Program-made: the position numbers and the translations under genes
The notes under the pieces: model-generated
Seen by the model: the letters and a program-made list of their open reading frames with translations, nothing else
The model's database searches: none
What the model was told of the DNA's origin: nothing
Part shown: positions 1 through 7,111 of the stretch, in pieces
Numbering within the stretch: the stretch's first letter is position 1
How the letters are laid out: each line of letters starts with the position of its first letter
Source: Pyrodictiaceae archaeon
Lineage (GTDB): Archaea; Thermoproteota; Thermoprotei_A; Sulfolobales; Pyrodictiaceae
Direction of reading: 5' to 3'
DNA: 15,671 nt
Assembly: GCA_027046105.1 (NCBI GenBank)
Contig: JALTZQ010000107.1
Span: 1-15,671 of the forward strand

Positions 1-7
1 CTCGAGT

Positions 8-880
8 ATGCCTAAGCCATGGGAAATCGCCTCTATAACCAGTTTTTTCAGCTACGTAGTGTCGCTGGCGACGCCTTCGGAGCATGCAGGTATGGGATAT
101 GATCCTCGCAGCCTAGTAAGTATGGGTGGTGTAGAGTTCTTATGGAAACCTATACCACGATTTAATGCATTAACGCTTGGCGAACTCGCCCGCCTCATCA
201 CGTTCATAGAGGATGCTGTAGGTAAGGGGAGGGTACTAATACATAGTCTTCGTGGATGTGGAAGAGTAGCCATGGTTGCAGCCTCGTACCTCGTTCACAC
301 CGGCTTAAGCCTCCCTGAAGCTATTACAGATACTAGTAGAGCAGCCGGCTGTGGACTTGAATCAAAGCCTCAGTTCATGGCGGTACGGGGGTATACTGCT
401 AGCCTTAGATTCGGGTTTAAAGACCTCCTTAGTAGACTAGACAGAGTCGAGAGCATGGTTGTAGAATACACTACCGTGCTTGCCATGGAGCTCTCACCTT
501 ATACTAGCATATCAAGTGAAATAGTACATTCGGGAATCAACGAGACACTAAAACTCATGAATCGCTCTCTTCTCAACGATAAGGCCGTGGCTAACGATAA
601 TGGCTTAGGCATGCTTGTAGCAGCAATAATAAGTGAAATGGGGTATAGTGTTGTAGAGTTAAAGGCAAGACTTAGGCCCAACCCCACACTTTACATTGAG
701 GCATGGATTGAGAGGGAGACGCATCCGCAACGTGCACATACTCCAACACCTAATATAGGGCACATACTAGGTGCTTGGAGGAGGCTCGTAGACCTAATGA
801 AGCTAGGTGACCCAGACAAGGCAAAAATAGAGCTAAAGACCTATGAACCCTTCAAGCCACCAATACTACAATCACTGTAA
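8..880 (+). CDS. Protein-tyrosine-phosphatase-fold protein, probably catalytically dead, with unrecognised C-terminal domain
   Basis: Residues ~15-115 read like the small archaeal dual-specificity/tyrosine phosphatases: a 'VVSL' strand (17-20), a 'PIPRF' segment (48-52), then the P-loop region 'IHSLRGCGR' (78-86) and a following helix. In active relatives these are PIPDF (general-acid Asp) and HCx5R(S/T). Here the Asp is Arg51, the nucleophilic Cys is Ser80 (codon agt at 245-247) and the Ser/Thr after the Arg is Val87. Only the phosphate-binding Arg86 and the loop glycines remain. I infer a pseudophosphatase that may bind phosphorylated ligands. Residues ~125-290 match no family I know and contain no membrane segment. 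The frame stays open to the left edge, so the true start may lie upstream; the ATG at 8 leaves a short N-terminus for the family. The fold is fairly sure, the role unknown. Confidence 0.6.
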   Translation: MPKPWEIASITSFFSYVVSLATPSEHAGMGYDPRSLVSMGGVEFLWKPIPRFNALTLGELARLITFIEDAVGKGRVLIHSLRGCGRVAMVAASYLVHTGLSLPEAITDTSRAAGCGLESKPQFMAVRGYTASLRFGFKDLLSRLDRVESMVVEYTTVLAMELSPYTSISSEIVHSGINETLKLMNRSLLNDKAVANDNGLGMLVAAIISEMGYSVVELKARLRPNPTLYIEAWIERETHPQRAHTPTPNIGHILGAWRRLVDLMKLGDPDKAKIELKTYEPFKPPILQSL

Positions 881-1081
881 TAGTAACAGCATGCACGTCC
901 ATGAACCATCAGCAAAATCCTTAGAAGGGTATTAAAGTAAGCCGATTAATATGTAAAAGAACTGGAAATAGTATTGAAATTAGGGGGCATGGTTAGCTAA
1001 CTGCATTATAGGTAACTACTAGTGGCCAATGATTGGCCTAAGGGTATTATTATGAAGTATAGCTTGAAGTATCTCTAGCAT
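881..1081. other. AT-rich intergenic stretch with a short palindrome
   Basis: No gene is supported here. The stretch is AT-rich and holds a 15-base palindrome at 1024-1038 (GGCCAAT, one-base centre, ATTGGCC) about 45-90 bases before the HEPN remnant. It is a possible operator or hairpin, but such short repeats also arise by chance. No tRNA-like or snoRNA-like structure was recognised. Confidence 0.4.
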
Positions 1082-1113
1082 ATGGGCATAGCTGGGGCAC
1101 AGTATAGTCTTGA

Positions 1114-1533
1114 GACTACCTACGGGAGCAAGCTATCTGGTTGTTTAGGCTTGCTGAGAGAGATCTTGGGAGGGCCAAGAAGAGCCTAGAAGAGAGCGAT
1201 ACGGGTGCTGCAACGTTTTGGGCCCAGCAGGCGGCTGAAAAAAGGCTCTAAAAGCTATTCTCTTAGCTGTCCGGGGTGGTTTCCCTAGGACTCATAGTAT
1301 TAGGAGATTTTTTGATGAGCCTTGGTGATAGCCTTGGCTTAAATAGGGATGAGCTTGAGGAAGCGTATGAGCTTACACAATTCTATTACCTTCCAAGATA
1401 CCCAGATATAGTAGAGGGGTTGCCGGATGAAATTATCAGTGAACGAACAGCAAAAAGAGCAGTAGCTATCGCTGAAAGAGTTGTTGAGGCAGCGAAAAGA
1501 GTACTAGAGGAAGTCCTTAGAGAGCATACGTAA
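1114..1533 (+). pseudogene. HEPN-domain protein (toxin half of a HEPN/MNT pair), frameshifted
   Basis: Three reading-frame pieces join into one HEPN domain. Piece 1 (from 1114) reads LREQAIWLFRLAERDLGRAK and continues to FWAQQAAEK, the typical HEPN helix, before a stop at 1249. Piece 2, shifted by one base (about 1245-1310), reads ALKAILLAVRGG and then THSIRRF. Piece 3, back in the first frame, carries AYELTQFYYLPRYPDI, the usual HEPN 'YY.P.RYPD' signature, and runs to the stop at 1531-1533. The shifts fall at an A6 run (1238-1243) and a T6 run (1308-1313) and cancel each other. The N-terminus is uncertain: an ATG at 1082 lies in another frame and a stop at 1111 precedes piece 1, which suggests a third lesion. 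A partial product could start at GTG 1276. The nucleotidyltransferase partner follows. It is either a genuine pseudogene or a double homopolymer sequencing error. Confidence 0.75.
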
Positions 1534-1579
1534 GTGGAGTCAAGAGCTTGCAGAGACACTTAGCAGACATGGTGTAAAA

Positions 1580-1882
1580 GTGGAGATGATTATTCTTTTC
1601 GGTAGTTACGCTAGAGGAGACTTCTCGGCTAACAGTGATTTGGACTTGATAGTATTATCGGACGACTGGGGAGGGAAGAACTATACTAAGAGGCTATCAC
1701 TGCTTTACAAGATATGGGATAAGCATATAGATGCAAACTTCATACCGCTAACTCAAAAGGAACTGGAAGAGAGATTGAATAGGAGTATTGTACTCAGGGA
1801 TGCATCGAAATATTGGAATCATAGTATACGAGAGAAAGGAGTAGACCTTAGACAACAGCAAAATAAGTCTTTGCTACTCTAA
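1580..1882 (+). CDS. MNT-type minimal nucleotidyltransferase (antitoxin half of HEPN/MNT pair), probably missing its N-terminus
   Basis: The protein shows the DNA polymerase beta-like nucleotidyltransferase signature: GSYARGDFSANSDLDL at 8-23, with Gly8-Ser9 and metal-binding Asp20 and Asp22. A third carboxylate, Asp51, sits in HIDANF. MNT proteins of this class AMPylate or otherwise neutralise the HEPN partner, which is encoded just upstream. The only start codon in frame is GTG 1580, just eight codons before the GS motif. The frame is open back to 1508 and reads SIRKWSQELAETLSRHGVKV, which looks like the first helix of the family, so the natural start seems lost or shifted. The catalytic core is intact; whether the gene is expressed is doubtful. 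The C-terminal RDASKYW segment is also typical of the family. Confidence 0.72.
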   Translation: MEMIILFGSYARGDFSANSDLDLIVLSDDWGGKNYTKRLSLLYKIWDKHIDANFIPLTQKELEERLNRSIVLRDASKYWNHSIREKGVDLRQQQNKSLLL

Positions 1883-2080
1883 AGGCGATATAGGCTTGTA
1901 ATGTCTACATGAGGATTATTAATATTTTGAAATAAGACGTGGCGAATATCAGTAAACTGTTTTGGAAGAGTTAATAGCGATAATTGGATAACTAGGGATA
2001 GTGAGAGTATAAGAAGGTTCCTAGCACTGAATGGTAGTTTCAGGGCGTGTCCCTGGGCCTAGCGTTTGCATAGATTGTTC
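1883..2080. other. AT-rich gap between convergent genes
   Basis: I see no coding signal here. A small hairpin CAGGG-cgtgt-CCCTG at 2041-2055 lies about 25 bases past the stop of the minus-strand metalloprotease gene. It has no clear T-run on that strand, so a terminator role is only a guess. Confidence 0.3.
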
Positions 2081-3925
2081 TCATAGCCTCGCCGTATGTG
2101 TTTTTCTAAGCACTAATACTAGGGTTGCTAGTGCAGTGAGTAGAACCAGTATGGCCATGGTTGTAGCTATAGTTGTTGGTACTTGATAGCTTGTTTCCTC
2201 CTTCAACGTAGCTGTTTCTACAATTGTTACTGTGGAGGTTACAGTCTTTACTTCTGTTGTTGTCGTAGTTGTTGTTTTCGTAACTGTCTCTCTAAGAGTA
2301 GTTGTTGCTGTCTTGGTTATAGTTTCTGTTATGGTTTCTACTAATCGTTCAGTTATTGTCACCGTTTTCGTGAGGGGGGTCTCCACGGTAGACATCTTGT
2401 ATTGTTGTACAGCCTTTATTGGGTTATGGAATGCCTCCCTTATGAGGGATGAGAGACTACTACGCTCTATAAGGCCCTGCATATAGGCTGAGACTATGAG
2501 TCTAGTAGTCATTCTCGTAGCTAGATGCTTCTCTACTACACCAGCATATACGGGGCTTGCAACTAGTGCTGCTTGGATTGAGTTATAGTAGCTCATAACT
2601 GTGCCTGCGAAATCCAGCCTCCAATCATACTCTACTCCACTTGACCCCTTATTGTAGTTGAAGGTATGTGGCTCGAACAATGAGTGGCCTAGCTCGTGAG
2701 CTACAGCAGACGCTAGTCCAGCCTTTAGTAGTCTCTCGTTATGGCCAGGATAGGCTGCCAATGCCCATGAGCCGAGACTAATACCAGTGAACTTTAGGCC
2801 CGCTGAGCGTAACATTAGCCTAGCTGGTTTATCAAGTACTAGTAGGATAAAGACGTAGATGCCTTGGGGACTATATAGGTTGGCACCTTGTCTTCTAGCT
2901 ATTCTTTCCAGTATTGGCTTGACGTCCTCTAGTGGTATTGTGTAGTAGCCCTCCTCGTCTAGGCTGAGACGGGTAAGGTAAGATGAGAGTTCTGGATAAG
3001 CATTCATGGGGGATAAAGCAATGTTGACTGTGATGTTGCCTATGGGGTAAATGGTGTGTAAGGCCTTTTCTAGAGCACTTCTTGTACCCCCACTAGCTAG
3101 GATTTGAATGAAACTGCTACTGGTATTGTAGAGGATTATTAGTTTCACGTAGATGGATTCGGGGAATACCATACCTGTTTGCCACCACATTGTTGAGGAA
3201 ACTATATGGAATTTCACAATACGTCTCACAATGTCTACAACGTAGCTAGCTATTCTGTCTGGGTCCTCCCATGCATAGACTTCTTCAAATGGATTAACGT
3301 GGATACCATACTCTTGTAGAGGTACTCCTTCAGGCCAAGGGCGGGGTACAACAGTTAGATCAAGGATTGTTACTGGGTATCGTGGACTAGTCCATAAGCG
3401 AAAACCGGTTAATTCAACTACGCCTCCTGGCACCATGTTGTAGTAGAATAGGTGGTAGAGTTGCCTTGAAACCCCATCTACATCACCTACAACAACTACT
3501 ACATGGTCGTATTTGTCGCTAAGAATTGCTAGGGCAAGACTATAGAGAATATCCACATAGGTAGGGAGCTCAATCCATCTTATGGGTTTTGCGAAGCTAG
3601 AGGGAATCCAATCTGGCCTACCACGATCAATGTATAGTTGTGAAAGGTTTCCAGCAAGCGCTTTAATAGCCCATTCGGGGGCGGCAACAACACTATAGTA
3701 GACGCTGATTCTTAGTTTACAGGGGCCCAGTACAACGTAATAGTACTCATCTACAAGGAGACCACCAACACGGTCTATGTTGGGCAAAGCAAAACCAACA
3801 ACAGCTACACGGAGGGGAACAAGGATAGTGCACTCTCCCCCTGCACCAGCGGTGACACTAGTTGCTGATGGGAAAATAGGGCTAAGCAACACAAGTAATA
3901 AAACCACATATGCGACCCTATGCAA
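2081..3925 (-). CDS. Secreted, membrane-anchored metalloprotease-like protein with Thr-rich stalk
   Basis: A hydrophobic signal peptide (residues ~4-22) is followed by a ~490-residue extracellular region, a threonine-rich low-complexity stalk (~512-575) and one C-terminal membrane helix (~587-606) ending in RKTHTARL. This is the usual plan for an archaeal cell-surface protein anchored with its C-terminus inside. The zinc-protease motif is HELGH (410-414) with a third candidate ligand His420. GTVMSYY at 441-447 resembles the metzincin Met-turn (Met444). The canonical metzincin Gly between the second and third His is Phe417, so this is a divergent or unassigned zincin. The start is TTG 3923-3925, preceded by GGTGA with six bases spacing. 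The gene is transcribed divergently from the methyltransferase. Protease activity is inferred from motifs; the substrate is unknown. I do not recognise the region before residue 400. Confidence 0.75.
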   Translation of the reverse strand: MHRVAYVVLLLVLLSPIFPSATSVTAGAGGECTILVPLRVAVVGFALPNIDRVGGLLVDEYYYVVLGPCKLRISVYYSVVAAPEWAIKALAGNLSQLYIDRGRPDWIPSSFAKPIRWIELPTYVDILYSLALAILSDKYDHVVVVVGDVDGVSRQLYHLFYYNMVPGGVVELTGFRLWTSPRYPVTILDLTVVPRPWPEGVPLQEYGIHVNPFEEVYAWEDPDRIASYVVDIVRRIVKFHIVSSTMWWQTGMVFPESIYVKLIILYNTSSSFIQILASGGTRSALEKALHTIYPIGNITVNIALSPMNAYPELSSYLTRLSLDEEGYYTIPLEDVKPILERIARRQGANLYSPQGIYVFILLVLDKPARLMLRSAGLKFTGISLGSWALAAYPGHNERLLKAGLASAVAHELGHSLFEPHTFNYNKGSSGVEYDWRLDFAGTVMSYYNSIQAALVASPVYAGVVEKHLATRMTTRLIVSAYMQGLIERSSLSSLIREAFHNPIKAVQQYKMSTVETPLTKTVTITERLVETITETITKTATTTLRETVTKTTTTTTTEVKTVTSTVTIVETATLKEETSYQVPTTIATTMAILVLLTALATLVLVLRKTHTARL

Positions 3926-4138
3926 GGATCGTCACCAAGCTGGTGTGGTGGCTCAACTAGTAACCTCCATACCCTCTCCCAGGAAACTAGCTCATGGTAT
4001 TTGAAAATTATGGTCATGGGGATATAGCACCCCAAAGGGTCTAAGCTCTATTGAAACGAGGCTTGCTCTCGAGGGGTAGTGGTGGTGCTCAGAGGTAATA
4101 CACCTGGTTGACTACATGGCTTACTTGGGGGCTGCCCC
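3926..4138. other. Divergent intergenic region, metalloprotease / methyltransferase
   Basis: This stretch separates two outward-pointing genes and should carry both promoters. I cannot assign a convincing TATA box to either. A GGGGG-ctg-CCCC hairpin candidate directly precedes the TTG start at 4139, and a GGGG...CCCC pair flanks 4019-4034. Neither is strong evidence of regulation. Confidence 0.35.
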
Positions 4139-4780
4139 TTGTCAACCGCTTGGTTATTTGACCAGTATGCGTCTAGGTATGATGAGTGGTATTCTCGTCA
4201 CCCTGGTATTGCAGCTTCCGAGCTTGATACTATTCGTAAACTCATGCCACGTAGTGGTGTCGGGTTGGAGGTTGGTGTTGGTACTGGGTTTTTCGCTTCA
4301 AAACTCGGTGTACTGTTCGGTGTTGATCCCTCAATAGAAATGCTCGCCTATGCTCATCATAGAGGTGTCTGGGTTGTACAAGGTATTGGCGAGGCACTAC
4401 CCATACGTAGCTCTAGCCTTACCTACGTACTCATTGTCGTTACTCTATGTTTCGCCGATAACCCAGACGCCTTGCTAAAGGAGACCTGGCGTGTCCTAAG
4501 GCCCTGCGGCGTAGCTATTACATGCATTGTTCCACGTGATAGTGTTTGGGGCGAGTACTATCAGCAAAGGGCTCGTAGTGGTCACCCCATATATGCTGCT
4601 GCAAGGTTTTACACACTTAAAGAGCTTGAGAAAATGGCTTTAAGTGCTGGCTTCGTGGTCGAGGAAAGGCTTGCTACACTCACTTATACTCCATGGGAGG
4701 AAGAGCGCTACGAGAAACCCTCGACAAGCGTGGATGGTAGGGGGTTTGTCTGTCTACGTTTAAGGAAGGCTTGTAGATAA
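4139..4780 (+). CDS. Class I SAM-dependent methyltransferase (UbiE/Methyltransf_11 type)
   Basis: Motif I is LEVGVGTGFF (43-52), which binds S-adenosylmethionine. GVDPS (61-65) carries the acidic residue that contacts the ribose. A post-motif strand is LPIRSSSLTYVLIVVTLCF (87-105), and RVLRPCGVAI (118-127) is the usual 'L.PGG' strand of this family. The N-terminal FDQYASRYDEWY (7-18) is typical of small-molecule methyltransferases such as UbiE. The length of 213 residues fits a single-domain cytoplasmic enzyme. The start is TTG; a stop at 4109 in the same frame and no other start codon leave no alternative. The substrate cannot be told from sequence, and neighbours (an antiporter and PyrD) do not reveal it. 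The gene ends ~40 bases before the antiporter gene and may be co-transcribed with it. Confidence 0.8.
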   Translation: MSTAWLFDQYASRYDEWYSRHPGIAASELDTIRKLMPRSGVGLEVGVGTGFFASKLGVLFGVDPSIEMLAYAHHRGVWVVQGIGEALPIRSSSLTYVLIVVTLCFADNPDALLKETWRVLRPCGVAITCIVPRDSVWGEYYQQRARSGHPIYAAARFYTLKELEKMALSAGFVVEERLATLTYTPWEEERYEKPSTSVDGRGFVCLRLRKACR

Positions 4781-4819
4781 GTCCCTGCCTCCCTAGAGGA
4801 CTATGAATATAAAGAGGAG

Positions 4820-6082
4820 TTGCAGGGGCATTGGTTTCAGTGGCTACTAGCTGGTGTTCCTCCTTTGCTAGGTTCTAGGCTGCTTGTTGCAGCCTCTGGT
4901 GCCTTAATCGCCATACTAGTCCTATCCTCTACGGTTTACCTAGACCTTGATGTCCAAAGCGAGTTACAGTCGCTAAGCGTGGTTGCTGGCCTTGTTCTTT
5001 CAAGTTATCTCATTGGTGAAGCGCTTGGTATCGTACCAGCTATTCTAGAGATAATCCTTGGTTTCATGGCTGGACTTCTCGGCGTAGAGGTTACAGGAAC
5101 TATAGATGTATTAGCGCTCATGGGTAGTGTGTTATTGATGTTTGCCGCTGGTAGTGAAATAGACATAGAGCTCCTAGGCGAGAATCTTGGTAAAAGCCTG
5201 GTAATAGGAGTCATTAGCTTCTTTGCACCCTTCGCCTCAACAGCCCTCATATGCCACTTAGCTGGGTATGGTGTTGTTGAGTCTCTTCTTGTTGGTGTAG
5301 GTGTTTCGACGACAAGTGTTGCAGTGGTTTATGCGATACTACGAGGACGGGGTGTTTTGAGGACAAAGAGGGGCCAAGTAGTACTTGCTTCTACTATGGC
5401 TGTAGACGTAATAAGCATCATAGTGTTTATGGCGATTATTGCTGAGGCAAGCCCTCTCCTCATCGCCTATGTTACGGCATTGATCATAGTACCTCTGCTT
5501 ACACGTAGCCTATTTCGCTACCTTCCACAAGCAGACCATGAGCCCGAGATCCGCGTTATAATGGCTCTACTATTAGCTGTAGCCCTTTTCTCTGAGGTCA
5601 TAGGGGTACATGCGGTTTTATTCGCCTTCATACTAGGTGTTGCTCTCCGTGAAGCCCTACAGACTAGGCAGATGCTACCAGAGAAGATGAGTGGCATTGT
5701 CTTCGGTTTTCTCTCACCAATATTCTTCACGGCAGCTGGACTCTATGCTGCTAGAGCAGGCTTAGATCCTAGACTAGCCATGCTGTCAATCATGATTTTA
5801 GCAATAAGTCTCCCAGCGAAGATAGTCTCTACACACTTAGCATTGAAAAAGCTGGTAAGTGTAAGAGATATACGATTATCGACGGTGTTTGGTGCCCGTC
5901 TTACAGTTTCAACTATAATAGCCTATACTGGGCTCGTTAGAGGACTCTTACCTCCAGAGCTAGCAGCCTCCATAATGCTTACAGCGGTAGCTGCAACAAC
6001 TATTGCAGGGGTCGTAGCGGGGTGGAGACAGGTAGAGGAGAGCCTAGAGCTAGAAGAGGACGTCATAATACCAACTGACTAG
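4820..6082 (+). CDS. CPA2-family cation/proton antiporter, membrane domain only
   Basis: The protein is almost entirely hydrophobic, with about 11-13 membrane segments, matching the Na+/H+ exchanger domain (PF00999). Recognisable pieces are the AGSEID turn (110-115; 'AGLEID' in KefB/NapA relatives), the TTSVAVV unwound helix (164-170) and STMAVD (191-196). Further on, FSEVIGVHAVLFAFILG resembles 'ELLGLSPALGAFLAG'. The ion-binding pair that is DD in NapA/NhaA and ND in NHE proteins is Val195-Asp196 here, so only one acidic residue is present. That suggests electroneutral exchange or a K+/H+ function, but this is inference. The C-terminal tail is short and acidic (ELEEDVIIPTD), with no regulatory TrkA domain. 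The TTG start abuts AAGAGGAG with almost no spacing, so a downstream TTG (4865) is possible. Confidence 0.82.
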   Translation: MQGHWFQWLLAGVPPLLGSRLLVAASGALIAILVLSSTVYLDLDVQSELQSLSVVAGLVLSSYLIGEALGIVPAILEIILGFMAGLLGVEVTGTIDVLALMGSVLLMFAAGSEIDIELLGENLGKSLVIGVISFFAPFASTALICHLAGYGVVESLLVGVGVSTTSVAVVYAILRGRGVLRTKRGQVVLASTMAVDVISIIVFMAIIAEASPLLIAYVTALIIVPLLTRSLFRYLPQADHEPEIRVIMALLLAVALFSEVIGVHAVLFAFILGVALREALQTRQMLPEKMSGIVFGFLSPIFFTAAGLYAARAGLDPRLAMLSIMILAISLPAKIVSTHLALKKLVSVRDIRLSTVFGARLTVSTIIAYTGLVRGLLPPELAASIMLTAVAATTIAGVVAGWRQVEESLELEEDVIIPTD

Positions 6083-6103
6083 GTCAGCTTCTCTGGAGAA
6101 AGA

Positions 6104-7105
6104 ATGGTGTACTCCATGGGTATAGCGGTTACGTCATCCCATATTGCTTGGAGGATACTACGCTCAATCCCACCACTAACGGCATGGAGTCTCCTCCATC
6201 ATACACCAGCGAAGCTCGTTGAGATCATGGCACGTATGGGAGGACGTGAGGAAGTACTTATACCCACGGTGTTCCTTGGGTATAAGCTTGAAAACCCTTT
6301 AGGCATAGCTGCGGGATTTGATAAGGATGCCTCTCTTACATGGCTAGTATGGTCTCTAGGTTTTGGCTTCCATGTCGTTGGCAGTGTACTTGCAAGGCCC
6401 AATCCCGGGATAGAACCCAAGATGCTTGTAAGACTACCTAGTGGTGCAACAATTAACCGTCTTGGGCTACCAAGTCAAGGCCCTACTCCAGTAGCTAGAA
6501 AGCTTTCAAGGAGACCCCCAAGGCTACATATAGCGATTAGTATTGCTGGCTTCAGTATAAGGGACTACCTCATCACCTACAAGATACTAGAACCGTACGC
6601 CGACTGGTTCGAGATAAACATAAGTTGCCCAAATGTTGAGGAACACCGTAGCTTTGAGGAGCCAGAAATAGCTGCTAAACTGTGTAAGAGACTACGCCGC
6701 ATAGCTAGGAAGCCTCTACTCCTCAAGATACCTCCAACCACTAGCCGTGACACACTATGGGCGTACGTTGATGTAGTCAATGAATGCGGGATAGAGGGTA
6801 TAGTAGCGGCAAACACGCTACGAGTAAACATTGATGGTATGAATGCGGGACTTGGAGGCCCGCCACTATATCCAATCACACTTTACATGGTACGTTCACT
6901 ACGCGAGCTACTACCAAGCCACCGCGTAATCGTTGCTTCTGGTGGTGTGGATCGTGTTGAAAAGGCACTACAGTTACTATCTGAGGGTGCAAACCTAGTT
7001 GAGCTACTAAGCCTACTAGTACAGAAGGGCCCCTATACAGTATCCAAGATAATGCATCAAATGGCCGGTGCCCTGAGGAAGCATAGTGGACATTGGAGAG
7101 GATAG
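6104..7105 (+). CDS. pyrD: Dihydroorotate dehydrogenase, class 2-like with a class 1-type catalytic cysteine
   Basis: The enzyme oxidises dihydroorotate to orotate in pyrimidine synthesis, with FMN. Class 2 (quinone-linked, membrane-associated) features are the helical N-terminal extension (~10-45), NPLGIAAGFDKD (64-75; FMN-contacting Lys74) and the GSVLARPNPG segment (93-102). The active-site loop is NISCPN (172-177): class 2 enzymes normally have Ser here, while class 1 enzymes use Cys. The substrate loop INRLGLPSQG (117-126) is also closer to class 1 'N.MGLPN.G'. SubstrateAsn in AANT and the C-terminal phosphate-binding GGV and GAN motifs are present. The start is ATG 6104 with GGAG five bases upstream and a 21-base gap from the antiporter gene, so the two may form one transcript. 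It converges on the glycosyltransferase gene, six bases away. No other pyrimidine gene is nearby. Confidence 0.88.
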   Translation: MVYSMGIAVTSSHIAWRILRSIPPLTAWSLLHHTPAKLVEIMARMGGREEVLIPTVFLGYKLENPLGIAAGFDKDASLTWLVWSLGFGFHVVGSVLARPNPGIEPKMLVRLPSGATINRLGLPSQGPTPVARKLSRRPPRLHIAISIAGFSIRDYLITYKILEPYADWFEINISCPNVEEHRSFEEPEIAAKLCKRLRRIARKPLLLKIPPTTSRDTLWAYVDVVNECGIEGIVAANTLRVNIDGMNAGLGGPPLYPITLYMVRSLRELLPSHRVIVASGGVDRVEKALQLLSEGANLVELLSLLVQKGPYTVSKIMHQMAGALRKHSGHWRG

Positions 7106-7111
7106 GGGAGC

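Noticed and set aside
2041..2055. CAGGG...CCCTG hairpin as a terminator
   Set aside because: Five-base arms and no T-run on the relevant strand; likely chance.
2232..2486. Val-rich plus-strand open frame
   Set aside because: It is the opposite-strand shadow of the threonine-rich stalk of the metalloprotease; valine codons mirror the Thr repeats.
3805..4035. Minus-strand frame overlapping the metalloprotease start
   Set aside because: Its sequence resembles no protein and overlaps the signal-peptide region in another frame; the TTG start at 3925 has a good SD.
4127..4141. GGGGG-ctg-CCCC hairpin as a translational switch before the methyltransferase start
   Set aside because: The stem is only four or five base pairs with a tiny loop, and there is no supporting second structure; not enough to call a regulator.
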